In this document: one piece after another, positions 1 through 12,500 of the stretch
Layout of the letters: the number at the start of each line of letters is the position of its first letter
How positions within the stretch are numbered: position 1 is the stretch's first letter
Source of the DNA: JABGQS01 sp963674545
GTDB taxonomy: Bacteria > Bacillota > Clostridia > Christensenellales > SZUA-584
Assembly (NCBI GenBank): GCA_963674545.2
Contig: CAXXFB010000001.1
Span: forward strand, 3,162,001 to 3,226,000
Direction of reading: 5' to 3'
Length of the DNA stretch: 64,000 nt
The notes under the pieces: model-generated
What the model saw: only the letters and a program-made list of their open reading frames with translations
The model's database searches: none
What the model was told of the DNA's origin: nothing
Translations under genes and position numbers: made by a program

Positions 1-1
1 C

Positions 2-502
2 ATAGATTCGATGGATTTTCCGGGAAACGCTATAGGCGGACTTAGTGTTGGCGAACCAAAAGAGCTGATGAACGAGATGCTCGACATTACAGTTCCGCAT
101 CTGCCGGAGACAAAACCAAGATATCTGATGGGAGTCGGCACATTTGACTGCATAATAGACGGTGTTGCCAGAGGCGTTGATATGTTTGACTGCGTGCTGC
201 AGACGAGGATAGCTAGGAACGGAACAGCATTGACGAAACGGGGAAAACTAGTCGTAAGAAATGCACAGTACGCAAGAGATTTTAGGCCGATTGATTCTCA
301 GTGCGGCTGCTATACATGCAGAAATTTTTCGAGGGCGTATATAAGGCATTTGGTGAAAGCCAATGAGATATTAGCAAGCGTTCTGCTTAGTATACACAAT
401 GTTCAGGCAACTATAGATTTTGTAAAGGAAATACGAAGCTCTATTGAAAACGGAGCGTTCATTCAGTATAAAAATGAATTTTTTGCGAACTATTACGCAT
501 AA
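2..502 (+). CDS. tgt: Queuine tRNA-ribosyltransferase, C-terminal part (cut by window start)
   Basis: This is the last 166 residues of bacterial Tgt, which exchanges guanine-34 of GUN-anticodon tRNAs for the queuosine precursor preQ1. The reading frame is open from base 2, so the N-terminal half lies outside the window. Visible family blocks are AIGGLSVGEP, GVDMFDCVLQTRIARNG (the conserved active-site/tRNA-contact block) and the zinc site CGCYTC followed by a histidine in the RAYIRHL block. The C-terminal end looks complete and of normal length. yajC follows 79 bp downstream on the same strand, the classic tgt-yajC arrangement. The identification is secure. The start cannot be judged. Confidence 0.95.
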   Translation: MDSMDFPGNAIGGLSVGEPKELMNEMLDITVPHLPETKPRYLMGVGTFDCIIDGVARGVDMFDCVLQTRIARNGTALTKRGKLVVRNAQYARDFRPIDSQCGCYTCRNFSRAYIRHLVKANEILASVLLSIHNVQATIDFVKEIRSSIENGAFIQYKNEFFANYYA

Positions 503-581
503 TAACACAAAAACGGTTGATAAAAAAATATCTATGATATAGAATGGGAAACGAAAAAAATATTAAGGTAGGTAATTATAG

Positions 582-905
582 ATGCCAGATGTAGCAGACA
601 GCGGTTTCATGGGCTTCATTAGTCAGTACGGAATTTGGATACTTATGTTCGGTGTACTGATAGTTCTCATGATTGTACCGCAGAGAAGAAGAAAAAAGCA
701 GATGCAGCAGATGATGGACAGCATAAAGACGGGCAAAATGGTAAAGACTATTGGTGGAATCTACGGAAAGATAGTTGCGGTTAAAGACGACCTTGTAACT
801 ATAGAAGTTCTTCCTGACAAAACACGTATGGTGTTTGCAAAGGGTGCGATCGCAACAGTTGAAGATGCACAGACTGATGAGGAAAATTCGCTGGACAGTA
901 AGTAA
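582..905 (+). CDS. yajC: Preprotein translocase subunit YajC
   Basis: A 107-residue protein with a single N-terminal membrane segment (about residues 13-31), the family-typical basic stretch VPQRRRKKQ just after it, and a small soluble domain with the block KTIGGIYGKIVAVKDD. YajC is an accessory protein of the Sec translocon (SecDF-YajC) at the cytoplasmic membrane. The start ATG has the ribosome site AAGGTAGGT a few bases upstream. It follows tgt, as in very many bacteria; secD/secF are not next to it here. A strong hairpin terminator follows directly, so tgt-yajC ends this transcript. Confidence 0.93.
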   Translation: MPDVADSGFMGFISQYGIWILMFGVLIVLMIVPQRRRKKQMQQMMDSIKTGKMVKTIGGIYGKIVAVKDDLVTIEVLPDKTRMVFAKGAIATVEDAQTDEENSLDSK

Positions 906-923
906 GGCTCTCTTCAAAAAAAC

Positions 924-961
924 GGCGGGGGCGGCCAGAATGGGCTGTCCTTGTTTTTTTT
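924..961 (+). terminator. Rho-independent terminator after yajC
   Basis: A GC-rich hairpin (inner loop about 937-942) of 11 or more pairs is followed by eight T residues. Several pairs are G-U wobbles, so the hairpin forms only in plus-strand RNA. It ends the tgt-yajC unit. Confidence 0.75.
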
Positions 962-1006
962 GCTCAAATTGTAATAAACAAGGCATTAAAAAGTGGGACT
1001 GCAGCG

Positions 1007-1034
1007 TTTGAGGGTAGTTATTTTGTGGTATAAA
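1007..1034 (+). promoter_or_regulatory. Possible promoter of the SleB-like gene
   Basis: TTTGAG and TATAAA are separated by 16 bp, with an extended -10 (TGG directly before TATAAA). It lies about 55 bp upstream of the wall-hydrolase start and after the yajC terminator. The -35 match is only moderate. Confidence 0.35.
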
Positions 1035-1091
1035 TAATATTACCAGCGTCTGTATTTCGGGCGGGCGCAAATAACATTGTAGGTGAACGGA

Positions 1092-1805
1092 TTGAAACCA
1101 GCACGGATAATATTAAGCGTTGTTCTTGGACTGTCGGTGTTCTACTGTTCCTCGGAGCTCTCACAGATGAGCCCGGGACCGGAGACAGCGATGGCTTTGG
1201 ACGTAGCCGGTGATGCATATGAAACCAGCAGCGCAGCACAGAGCGGCGGCGAGGCTTCTTTTGCGTTGGCTGATATATCCGGTTTTTCTATGAGCAGAAA
1301 CGAGGACATTACTGAGGTTCTGCTTGATACTGAATTTGGCAAAGAGCATGCAGCGGGAATTGAAAGAAAGACTCCGTTCGAAATGTTTGAGGAACACAGG
1401 ACGTTTGAAAGCCCTGATTTTGAAAGACCGTCGTTTGAGATACAGAGTGAAAAGATATCAGCATATTCAAGAGCTGAAAAGCTGCTTATAGCTAGGGTCG
1501 TGTATGCTGAGTCGAGAGGCGAGATATTTGAAGGACAGGTTGCTGTTGCTACGGTGGTGCTTAACAGATATGAGAGCGGGAATTTCGGCAGCTCTATAGC
1601 AAAGATAGTGTTCGCTCATGACCAGTTTGCGATAACTGAGAAGTACAATTCTGAATCGCTAAAAGCGGTAGAGCGGGCTATAAGCAAGCTTGGAACGTAC
1701 CCACGGAATATGTATTACTTCCAGGTCTCAAAAAGCAGGGTATGGAGAAACTTTGTTTATTATAAAAGGATAGGAAACCACAGCTTCTATCTTTCGGGGA
1801 AATAG
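1092..1805 (+). CDS. SleB/CwlJ-type cell wall hydrolase, exported
   Basis: A 237-residue protein with an N-terminal hydrophobic export segment (about residues 5-20), a low-similarity linker, and a C-terminal Hydrolase_2 domain (about residues 130-237). The conserved block VYAESRGEIFEGQVAVATVV carries the glutamate that is catalytic in SleB-type lytic enzymes; the AITEKY and MYYFQ blocks that follow are also typical. The family cleaves spore cortex or vegetative peptidoglycan. I chose the TTG at 1092 because AGGTG (1081-1085) lies 6 bp before it. The in-frame GTG at 1083 is part of that ribosome site and is less likely. The gene stands alone, closed by a shared terminator. Whether it acts in germination or growth cannot be told from the sequence. 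Confidence 0.87.
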   Translation: MKPARIILSVVLGLSVFYCSSELSQMSPGPETAMALDVAGDAYETSSAAQSGGEASFALADISGFSMSRNEDITEVLLDTEFGKEHAAGIERKTPFEMFEEHRTFESPDFERPSFEIQSEKISAYSRAEKLLIARVVYAESRGEIFEGQVAVATVVLNRYESGNFGSSIAKIVFAHDQFAITEKYNSESLKAVERAISKLGTYPRNMYYFQVSKSRVWRNFVYYKRIGNHSFYLSGK

Positions 1806-1811
1806 CAATAA

Positions 1812-1844
1812 ACAAAACAGCCGCCACCGGGGCGGCTGTTTTGT
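1812..1844. terminator. Bidirectional terminator between convergent genes
   Basis: A near-perfect inverted repeat (ACAAAACAGCCGCC pairing with GGCGGCTGTTTTGT) with A-rich and T-rich flanks serves both the SleB-like gene and the DsrE-like gene on the minus strand. Confidence 0.9.
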
Positions 1845-1850
1845 TATATA

Positions 1851-2177
1851 TCAGAATGTTATTATACTGTAGCCTTCGTCAATGTATTTTGACATCGGCG
1901 GATGGCCGTTCATATCTCCGCATAACGGCAGGCCGCTCTTTTCATTGTATTCGAGCACACCCATTACTGAAGAACAGGCACGGCAGACACAATCTACCAG
2001 AGGCTTCATTTTTATAAACAGTGGATTTTCGGCCTGGCTCTGAATAAGCTTGACTGCCTCTCCTTCGATTATAACCTTTACATCATAGCCCTTTTGCTTC
2101 ATATCCAATGCGTTTAGCATGACATGCACAAAACACATAGAGTCGCCACGGAATACATAAATCGCTATTTTTTTCAT
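1851..2177 (-). CDS. DsrE-family small soluble protein
   Basis: A 108-residue cytoplasmic protein with the DsrE/DsrF-like fold pattern: an N-terminal KKIAIYVFRGDSMCFVHVML strand-helix, a central VKVIIEGEAVKLI strand, a cysteine pair in the VDCVCRACSS block, and a C-terminal strand ending the protein. DsrE-family proteins often relay sulfur or act as small thiol proteins, but no substrate can be inferred here. The start ATG at 2177 is set by GGAGGTT 7-8 bp upstream; the frame stays open 10 codons further up, without a ribosome site. Monocistronic. A second DsrE-type protein lies at 60085-60432. Confidence 0.75.
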   Translation of the reverse strand: MKKIAIYVFRGDSMCFVHVMLNALDMKQKGYDVKVIIEGEAVKLIQSQAENPLFIKMKPLVDCVCRACSSVMGVLEYNEKSGLPLCGDMNGHPPMSKYIDEGYSIITF

Positions 2178-2279
2178 GCTGAAACCTCCTGAATGATATT
2201 TATACATATTATAACATATTATCCCGCGATGTTTTGGTGAATATATTAAAACAAATAATGAACATATGCTAGATTGCGG

Positions 2280-2308
2280 TTGACATAAGTCAGCTCTGCG
2301 AATAGAAT
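2280..2308 (+). promoter_or_regulatory. Promoter of the Mrp-like gene
   Basis: TTGACA (2280-2285), a 17-bp spacer and TAGAAT (2303-2308): a near-consensus housekeeping promoter about 40 bp upstream of the start codon. Confidence 0.75.
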
Positions 2309-2346
2309 ACTATTGGCAATAAATTCGATAGCAAGGAGAAGGCGTA

Positions 2347-3168
2347 ATGGCAGACTGCAACAACTGTCCTTCAAAAGGAGACTGCAGCTCTCAGGAAAGC
2401 TGCGGTATAAAGAACAATGAATTCAGTAACGTAAAACGTGTTATTGGCGTAATGAGCGGTAAGGGTGGCGTAGGTAAATCTACGATAAGCGCCCTTATTG
2501 CAAAGCAGCTCAAACAGATGGGATATAAAGTCGGCATACTTGATGCTGACATAACCGGCCCCAGCATACCAAGGCTGCTGGGCGTGAAAGACGAAAACGT
2601 CGGTCAGAACGAAATGGGTATACTTCCCGTCGAGTCTAAGGACGGCATAAGCGTAATGTCTTTGAACCTGCTGGTAGACGATGAACAGACCCCGGTAATA
2701 TGGCGGGGGCCGATAGTATCGGGTACGGTAAAGCAGTTTTGGGAAGACGTGTATTGGGGAGAGCTTGATTACCTTATAGTGGATATGCCGCCGGGAACGG
2801 GCGATGTAGCGCTTACTGTAATGCAGTCGATCCCGATCAGCGGAATACTTATCGTCAGCGTACCGCAGGATATGGTTTCGATGATAGTGGCAAAAGCCGT
2901 GAATATGGTAAAGCAGCTGAACCTGAAAAACATAGGCGTTGTGCAGAACATGAGCTATATAAAATGCCCGGACTGCGGCAAAGACATCAAGATGTTTGAT
3001 GCGGATTCGAGCGTTTATGAGAAGCTGGGAGTAAAGCTTTTGGGAGAGCTTCCGATGACCTTTGGGATAGCTAACGTTACCAAAGACGGAGCGGACAGTG
3101 TGGATGAACAGGAAAAGGAAACAATCAAAAAAATAACCGAACAGGTAATAGAAGCTGTTAAAGCTTAA
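2347..3168 (+). CDS. Mrp/NBP35-type P-loop ATPase, iron-sulfur cluster carrier
   Basis: A 273-residue protein of the Mrp/ApbC/NBP35 family, which binds and transfers Fe-S clusters. Residues 37-45 form the deviant Walker A motif SGKGGVGKS. The switch block VDMPPGTGDVALT and a C-terminal CPDC motif (about residues 207-210), the usual cluster-binding pair, are present. The first 20 residues carry four cysteines (CNNC, then two more), an NBP35-like extension beyond the minimal Mrp form. The start ATG follows AGGAGAAGG. It has its own near-consensus promoter and its own terminator, so it is monocistronic. The family is certain. Which clients it serves is unknown. Confidence 0.92.
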   Translation: MADCNNCPSKGDCSSQESCGIKNNEFSNVKRVIGVMSGKGGVGKSTISALIAKQLKQMGYKVGILDADITGPSIPRLLGVKDENVGQNEMGILPVESKDGISVMSLNLLVDDEQTPVIWRGPIVSGTVKQFWEDVYWGELDYLIVDMPPGTGDVALTVMQSIPISGILIVSVPQDMVSMIVAKAVNMVKQLNLKNIGVVQNMSYIKCPDCGKDIKMFDADSSVYEKLGVKLLGELPMTFGIANVTKDGADSVDEQEKETIKKITEQVIEAVKA

Positions 3169-3177
3169 AAAACAAAT

Positions 3178-3208
3178 GGGCGCCTCATAAAGCGCCCTTT
3201 ATTTTTTT
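3178..3208 (+). terminator. Terminator of the Mrp-like gene
   Basis: GGGCGC and GCGCCC form a 6-bp GC stem with an 8-nt loop, followed by TTTATTTTTTT. Confidence 0.85.
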
Positions 3209-3563
3209 GGAGTTTATGTTAAAAAAATCTGGTAATATTGTACAGTAATGTATATAATAATGATAACCGGCGTTTATGGACAGCTGGCTGCGGACACACC
3301 AAAACATAGGGGGTATAATGTTTTCTCTGCAGCAGCGCCATTGAAAAAGAGATCGGGAAAGAATAACAAGATTAAAAAGTTTGAACAAAAAAAACTTAAT
3401 AGCGCACGATTATGGGCAGAGCGGGTCTGTATTTAATGCTTTTTGGATATTATTAACATATGTGATTGAATGTTTAAAAAATTGTTTATATACAAAGAGT
3501 ATAAAAATATGTATATTTGTGTATTTTTCATATAAAGAAAAAAGAATCAACAGAGGTGTAATG
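3209..3563 (+). other. Long AT-rich intergenic leader before the giant surface gene
   Basis: About 355 bp with no credible gene. Two TATAAT hexamers (around 3253 and 3314) could be -10 elements, but neither has a good -35. The reading frame of the giant gene stays open back to 3381, yet that stretch codes for a hydrophobic/basic peptide with no ribosome site. It is best read as untranslated leader plus promoter. Confidence 0.5.
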
Positions 3564-6500
3564 ATGATAAAGAACAAGACCGGAGTACTCAAGAAGTTTT
3601 TGGCAGGACTGCTTGTTATTATTTTTGCGTTGGCAACTATGCCTTTCGGAGGGTTTTTAAACACTGTAAAAGCGCAGACTCCAAGCCAGTTCAACATCAA
3701 TCTTTCGACAATAAACTCCAGATGGGCGACTATGGATGCAACCCGCTCGGACAGTCAGTTGATATTCAATACAGCCGGGCAGGGTATGGCGACGATAATG
3801 CTGAATATTACAGACACCGACATGCAGACTGCGATAGACACTTCTACCGTGACGGTGAGCACCTCTATCGACGGATCGGTGAGCGGATTTGGCACACCGC
3901 TTGGGGGAGAGCCGGATCACACGAGCGAGTTGAATATAAGGTTCGGAGTGGACGCAGGTTCTACATACAGCGCTTCGCCTTCCGGTCAGGACAGCCATGT
4001 TAGCACGGGCGACGGGAGCTTTTCTCTTGATACAGGCAGTGTAACTATCCCTGCAGGCACACGCTGGATAATGATTGAAACAGTTGTTACGACTCCGGCT
4101 CAGACCGAAGCAACAGCCGTGACTACCCTTACAAACTCTGTAACTATTGTTCCGGATACACAGGCCCCGGAGCTTGAAAGCTCTTATAACTCTGACTGGA
4201 CGAATCAGGATATAGTAGTTACGATAAACGCCTCTGATAATATCGGGATAAAAGGAATATATGATTCGGAAGACAATCTTCTAACTTCCGGCGATTCATA
4301 CGCATATACAGTTACGCAAGAAGGCTCGAACAGCGCAAGTTTCTATGCAATCGACTATGCAGAAAATATCTCGCAGACTTTCACACTAGATGTGAACAAC
4401 CTTGACAGAACACCTCCGGCAAATATCAGCGCACCTTCATACAGCAGCAGCTGGACAAACCAGCCTGTTGATATAACATTCGCACAGCTTACACAGACGC
4501 CGGGAACCAGCCCGATAAGCTATGCCGTCTCTCTTGACGGCGGAAATACATATAACACTTTTGAGGGCAACGTTTACAGCCTGACCGAAAACGGTGAAGT
4601 AACGAGCATATATAAAATAGTGGATGAGGCGGGCAACGAAAGCGCCAACACGGTGACTGCGACAACCAGGTATGACGGCACCGAACCTGTTATAGATAAT
4701 ATAGACATCACAAGGGTTGCGGGCAGGAACGACTATGACGTAACTGTAAGCGATGCTCATTCAGGAATTAGCGAAGTTAAATATGCAGTCGGGTTTCAGG
4801 ATGCTTCATATTTTTCGACCGGAGGAATCGATATAACTTCAGAGCTTCACTTTTCTTCCACAACTTCCCAGCAGTTCACAGTGTTTGCCAAAGACAATGC
4901 AGGCAACACCAGTATAGCGCAGGTAAATGAAATGAACGTGCTTCCGACTATTGCTGACATAGCAGATGTTACAATAGCCGAAGATGGAGCCCAAGAGATA
5001 CAGCTGACTGTGAATGATGACACCACAGCAGCGCAGGATCTTGTTATAACGGCGGCTTCATCCAATACAGCAGTTCAGCCGGACATCACTTCGTATTCGA
5101 GCGGCAGTGATGTGTTTTTGTTGATAGACCCGCTTGACAACGCCAACACCGGAGCGGGCTCGCTGACAATGACTGTTACTGTTCAGGACAGCGACGGCGA
5201 CAGCGTGCAGACGACTTTCAGCTTGACTGTAACGCCGGTGAACGATGCGCCGACAGCTATAGGTGACATTGCATCAACACAGGAGAACACAGCTGTAACT
5301 ATAGCTGTGCTTGACAACGACTCGGACGTTGAAGGCGATGAGATTAGCATTGACAGCTTTGAGCAGCCGACGCATGGCAGCGTTAACCAGGTTGGAGACA
5401 GCCTTGTGTATACGCCGAGCGTAGGCTGGGCCGGTGACGACAGCTTTGCATATTACGTAACTGACAGCACAGACACAAGCATGGCTGTGGTTGCGGTCAC
5501 GGTAGCTAACAAGAACGACACGCCTGTTGCGACAAACGACTTTGTGACTACAAACGAGGATGTTGACGTGACAATAAACGTTTTAGACAACGATACGGAT
5601 AAAGACATTGGCGTGGACCCTGACGAAGAACTGACAGTAACGCTTTCAACGCAAAACACAGCCTCACTTGGCAGCACATCCGTCTTGAACAATAGCATAG
5701 TGTATGATCCGAACGAAAACGCATACGGACAGGATACATTCGAATATATAATCACAGATGCGTACGGACTTACAGACACTGCTGTAGTTACGGTCAAGAT
5801 AAACAGCATAAACGACATACCGACTTTAACGGGCTATCCGGCAGACTATTCGACGCCGGAAGACAGTATAGATGCAAGCTTTACATTTACAGTGGATGAT
5901 GTTGAAACAGACAATGGGGATCTGATGGTTCAGGCGATATCTCAGGACCCGGCTCTTATAAGCAACACAAGCATTTCACTGAGTGTTGATGCAGGAACGG
6001 GTGTCTGCACGGTGACCTACGATACGGTTGCTAACAAAAACGGAACGCTTGATATAAAGCTGCTTGTCTCTGACGGTGTAGCAAGCGATTATTATATGCT
6101 GCCGGTAACTATTTCACCGGCCAACGATGCGCCGGTCGGAGTAAACGACGATATGACAAAGCAGTGGATAATCTTTGAAGACATAGAGAAAACTCTAGAT
6201 CTTTCAGCGCTTACTCATAATGACACTGACATAGACGGTGATGAGCTTACTGTGACGGGCGTAAGTAATGTATCGTCCGGTACTTTGACCCATGACAGCG
6301 GAGAGGTTTATAAGTATAAGTCGGCAGCAGGATTCTCTGGAACGGTCACATTCACATATACGCTTTCGGACGGGAATGCGACATCTACTGCGGTAGCCAC
6401 TATAAAAGTACTTGAGTCGGATGATGCTCCTGTGCTGGTCATTGACCCTTCAAATGATAACAACTGTGTGGAGGACTTATTCACGAACAACCTTGTTGTG

Positions 6501-9500
6501 CACGCAAGCGACGAGGACACAGATTATGCCGACCTTGTACTGACGGCTGAATCCAGCGATGAGATACTGCTTAGTTCGGATAGTATTACCATCATAAACA
6601 ACGGCAGCGGTGAATATGAGCTTAGCTTTGACCCGACAGAGCACGGCAACGGCACGACGGTCATAACTGTTTATCTCTCTGACGGAACTACGGAAGTGAG
6701 TCAGTCATTCACGTATACAATAACTCCGGCGCAGGATGCTCCTGTGGCTGTGGATGATTCTTATGCTATAGCACAGGGCAGGACAGAATATATCATTCCT
6801 ATAGCGAACGACTATGACTTTGATAACGAACCACTCGACCTTGCTGCCGAGGACAGCTTTACGCTGCCGGCGGAAGGAACACTGGTACGCAGTGCAAGAG
6901 GATTCAAATATACAGCACCTGCAGACGCTAACGGTACATATACATTTACATACACTATCACTGACGGAACGGATACTGCTACTGCAACGGTGACTCTGCT
7001 CGTTGGAAACTATGATGACCTCAATATACCGGAAATATCTGAGATCAGCAACGTTGATACTATTATAAACTCAACTCTTGCAGACATTCCGTTTACAGCG
7101 ACGCATACGAATGGTATCGCTTCCGTTAATGTAGTCAGCAGCGACCAGACAATAATACAAAACAGCGATCTTAATATTGTTGACAACGGCGAAGGTAATT
7201 ACGTACTTGAGCTAGCGCTTATGCCGGATGTTACAGGTGTTACGGATATAACGATAACAGTGACCAGCACAAACGGCAGGGTGGCTGTAAGACAGTTCAG
7301 CGTGAATGTATACCCTGATAACCAGACTCCTGTTGCGGTAGACGACACGCTGACGGGCGCTGTGGAAGACACAGACTTCAACTTCACGGCGGCGCAGCTT
7401 CTTGCAAACGACACTGACATAGAGGGTGATACTCTGTCTATAGTAGGAATGAGTGCGCCCGGCGGTTCAAGAGCATATATAACGGGCGACGGAACGAACT
7501 ATACATATCATCCGAATCCTAACGAGTTTGGCAACGTTACGTTCTATTACTGGATAACGGACGGGCATTCCGTTTCGGCTGCGGGTACAGTAACACTGGT
7601 AGTAGAAGGCGTTAACGACCGGCCGAACGGAGAACCTGACTATTACGTATGTGCAAACGAAACAGGCAGCGAAAGCATTACGATACTTCTGTCAGATATA
7701 CTCGATAACGATTACGACGTGGACGGAGACACACTGTATTTCTATCAGATAGACACGTATCCTCAGTATGGTGATATAACATATGATATTGACGGTAATA
7801 TAATATATACGAGAACCAGCGTGGCCCCGGGAGGCTACGGTCATGATTCTTTCACATATTATGTTGCGGATAAAGATCCTGACAGCCCGGATTTCGATCC
7901 GGCAACGGATATCGAATTGACCCCGACAACAGTAACTATACAGGATCACTATGATGCAAGCTTCTGGGTATATAATGTTTACAGGACATGCGAAGAGGAC
8001 TGCGACCCGTTTACTATAAATGTGAGCTTCGCAAAGAGCGCTTCATATAGCGGAACATTCATACTTCATCAGCCCACTGCAGCAAAAGGAACAGTTGTAA
8101 TAGACGAAAATTCTTATGCTGACGGAAGCCAGCTTTCGATGACATATCAGCCGGACGAAGACGCTACAGGTTATGATTCGTTCACGTATACGATAGAAGA
8201 CACGCAAACGGGGACGACAAGGTCTGCGACGATACAGGTGTTTATAAAGCCGCTTAACGATGCTCCTTATTTCACGGTGAATCCGGAGACTGACTGGACA
8301 AGGCAGGAGGACGGCAGCATGACGCTGAGCGTCGAGTTCACGGACGACGACAATGATATCGAAGACGTTGAACTGAGCGTATACATCACCAACCAGAGCA
8401 ACGCGTATCCGATAGCGCTGACTAGAGAAATAGTAGTAACAAGAGACCCGGAAGACCTGACAAAAGCAACAGCCGTAATACCTTTTGTTGAAAATGCAAA
8501 CGGCACTTTCACTGTGGTGTTTGAAATAACAGACGGACTTGATTATACTACGGTTTATTCTAACGGTACTGTAACGCCGGTGGATGACCCTCCTGTAACG
8601 CCGAACATATCTGTAGGCGCTATCGAAGAGGATACAAGCGTAATGACGGATATAATGACACTGGTCAGCGATGTTGACAACAGCGTGAGCGAGCTTGTGC
8701 TGTCTATAACGACGAATGCGTCAAACGGCACTGCATCTATAGAGGACGGACAGATACTTTATATACCTGACTTCAACTTTTATGGTACGGATTCTATAAT
8801 ATACCGTGTTTCTTCTTTGGACGGTACGATATACAATGAAGGACAGATATCGTATACGATATCATCTGTAAATGACACTCCGTATGTTTATGATGTGGAG
8901 TACTATGTTGTTACGGATGAAGACGTACAGTGCACAGCGGACTTCAAGGCTTTTGACTATGAAGATGACGATAGCTATTCTGACGGAAGCGAAGTTACAT
9001 ATACGTTCCAGAGCTCTAATACAGAACTGATACCGGTTGAAAATATCACACTGGGCGCTTATACGGACGAGAACAAAGTGTTAACAATTGTTCCGGCTGC
9101 AAACAAGTTCGGAGATGCTGTCATAACGATAGTTGCAACAGACACGGACGGTGCGCAGACCACGCTTGATTTCAACGTTGTTGTAACGTCTGTCAACGAC
9201 CTGCCGGAAGGAACTGCAGACACGGCAGAAACAGACGAAGACACTGATGTTACATTCAGCGTGCTTGGAAACGATTATGATATAGAAGACTCTGCATCGG
9301 AACTTGATGACTTGAAGATGACGATATCGAGCATATCCGATTGCACAAACGGCGGCGTTGCTATAAATGCAGGCGGCGGACAGATCACTTACAGTCCTCC
9401 GCTCAACTTCAACGGCAGCGACAGCCTTACATATACCCTTATGGACAGCTTTGGTGAAACCGTCGTTGTCAATGTGACTATAACGATCAATCCTGTCAAC

Positions 9501-12500
9501 GATGCTCCAATAGCCGTTGATGATGAAGGAACGGTAAGGGAAGGCGAACAAGTCGTGATTGACCTTACCGGAAACGACACAGATATTGAGTTTGATTCGG
9601 GCGAAGTCATTGGAGTACTTGCAATAGATTCCGTATCTGACAACATGACAGGCTCTACAGTTGCTTTTGAGAACGGATCGCTCACTTATACAGCAAGTGA
9701 TGACATAGTGGGCACTGTTGTGGACGAAGTCACATATGTTGTAACTGACGGTGAACTGACGGATACCGGAACTGTGTTTATAACAGTAACGCAGGTAAAC
9801 GATCCGCCGGCAGCTGCAAACGATGAGAATAACAATATGAATACTGAAGGCGACAGCTGGGAGTTTGAAGAAGATACAACGGGAATATTCGTCGTTGACA
9901 TCACAGACCCGGATACTGCCGCCGCTAATCTTCTTGTTACTATAGTCTCCGACGGGCAGGCATATGTAGAAGATGCGGATATACAGGTGACCAACACCCC
10001 CGAAGGGAACAAACGAATAACTATGGTTCCGATAGAGAACGCATACGGCGATTTCAACATCACCTTCACTGTCAGCGACGGAGAGAGCGAAACGACGCAA
10101 GTTTTCCCTGTTTCAATAACGCCGGTAAACGATCCGCCGGTCCTGAGCGTTTCTGATATAACAGTGAATGAACAGGCTACGGCAAACAAACAGGCAACGG
10201 CTACGGATGTTGAAACGGCTTCGCAGAATCTGGTCTATAACCTTGAAACGGGAGCAACACACGGTACAGCGACCGTGAACGCAAATGGTTCATATTCATA
10301 TACATCGGATGTGGATTACAACGGCAGTGACAGCTTCCAGATAACCGTAACTGACGAAGGCGGCCTTACGGACACTAAGACCGTTAGCGTTACTGTAGAA
10401 TATGTGAACGATGCTCCGGATGCAGTCAACGACTCATATTCAATCGACGAGAGCGCTTCGGCAACGACATTCGACGTGCTTGCCAACGATACGGATGTGG
10501 ATATTGTTTACGGAGACTCGCTGACTATAACGGATGTCAGCACTCCTACACACGGCACGGCAGTCATAAATAACAATAAAATTGATTATACTCCGCAGCA
10601 GTACAACAACAAGCCGGTTACTTTCACGTATACCATAACAGATGAACACGGCGGGACGGATACTGCAACTGTGAGCGTCAATATAACTGCGGTAGACAAC
10701 GATCCTGCGAACGGCGACGATGCATATACCATCGCCGAGGACAGCGGCGTGCACTATTTCGACGTGCTGGAAAACGATGACGTTGATACAGATACAAGTC
10801 TCAACGTTTCTCTTGACACGCTGACACTGGTTTCGGTGACACCGACTACACCGGCAAACAGTCTTGTGTGCGCAGTGGAAGGCGGACAGCTCAAATACGA
10901 GCCTGCGCTCAACTTCAACGGACCGGATGAAGTAACGTATGTTATGAAAGATGCTAGCGGGGTAGAGACATATACGTTCACCGTTGCAATAACTGTAACG
11001 CCGGTAAACGACGCTCCTACGATTAGCGATATCGCAAACGAGCTTGAAGGTATTGAAGACACTAATATAGTAACGAGCTGCAATATAGATGATGTTGAAA
11101 CTACTGCTGACAACCTTACCGTCAGCGCAACATGGGACAACGATACGTTGATAAAAAGTGTCAATATCTCTGAAACAGGGGCTATAAGAACTATAACAGT
11201 CATACCGGAAGCAAATATGTCAGGGCAGGCGCTGATAACTGTGACGGTTAAAGACGAAGGGAACCTCACTGACACCGACACGTTTACTGTGGTGTTTGCG
11301 GCTGTGAACGACACGCCGACACCAAACGACCATGACGACAATGCCACGACGGATGAGAACACTACGATTTATATAGACGTACTTGCAAACGATGACGTTG
11401 ACCTGTTGTGCGAAGGCGACGATCTTTGCATAGTACCGGGCAGCATAACGGAATCTGCGGCTACTCCGTACGGCGGGACTTATAATATAGTTCAGCGAAC
11501 CGTACAGCAGACGCTTGTTAATTCCAGCGGCGAAGAATATACAGTTGATGTGACACGTGATGTAGTTGAGTTCATACCTGTTGCTGACTGGACGAGTAAG
11601 GATTATTACGATATCGTCGTTTCTTACACGATGTTTGAAACGAGCGACGAAGGAACGACTTATACAGCGACATATAAACTGAACATAAGGGTAACCCCGG
11701 TCAATGATGCGCCGACCATAGATATCCAGGTGGCCGGAGATACTGGGGACACTGACCATATGAGCATAGTCGAGGATGCAGCAGAAGGAACAGGGCTTAT
11801 CACAGTAGCGGTCAACGACGAGGAAGACGGCAACGCTACACTGACGGTGAGTCTTGACAGCATCACTGAAGACCCGGGCAACTATACTCCGCTTGTACCT
11901 CTGCTTCTTGAGAGCGGTGTAACTATAGCAGCCGATACAGACGACACAAGGACGTTGCAGGCAATAATGCAAGAGAACGAAAGCGGTATCGTATCCATAA
12001 CGCTTCAGGTTGATGACTTTGAGGGGTTGACGGGGACTGATACTCTGGAAGTGACGGTAACGCCTGCGCAGGATGCCCCGGCTAATGGCGACGACCTGTT
12101 TACAACGGATGAGGACACAGCGATATTGCTGGATGTGCTTGCTAACGACGACGTTGACCAGAGCACGCAAGGCTCGCTGAGCACAGTACAGAGCATTGTA
12201 ACAGCACCGTCACACGGAACTGCAGTTATTTCTGACAATAAAGTGCTCTATACTCCGGCTCAGGATTATTATAACGACGGAGCAGGAGCTGGTGAAGACG
12301 ACAGCTTCGTATACGAGATGATGGACGGCAACGGAGCAACTGCTCAGTTTACGGTAACCATGTATGTTGACCCGGTCAACGACGCGCCAGTGCTTTATTT
12401 CGTGGACGACGAAGCTCCGCTTGATGATAATAAGATATCCACACCAGAGGAAACGTCAAGAACGCTGACTCTATATGTAGAAGATGTTGATAACGACGTA

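Noticed and set aside
576..1070. A 164-codon frame on the minus strand over yajC
   Set aside because: Antisense shadow of yajC and its terminator, with no ribosome site or domain.
3381..3563. Upstream extension of the giant reading frame by 60 codons
   Set aside because: No ribosome site, and the extension would bury the clear signal peptide that begins at 3561/3564.
9081..12170. Long open frames on the minus strand inside the giant gene (for example 9081-10100 and 11220-12170)
   Set aside because: They are shadows of a repetitive, biased coding sequence: no ribosome sites, no promoter, and translations without domains that repeat the module period.
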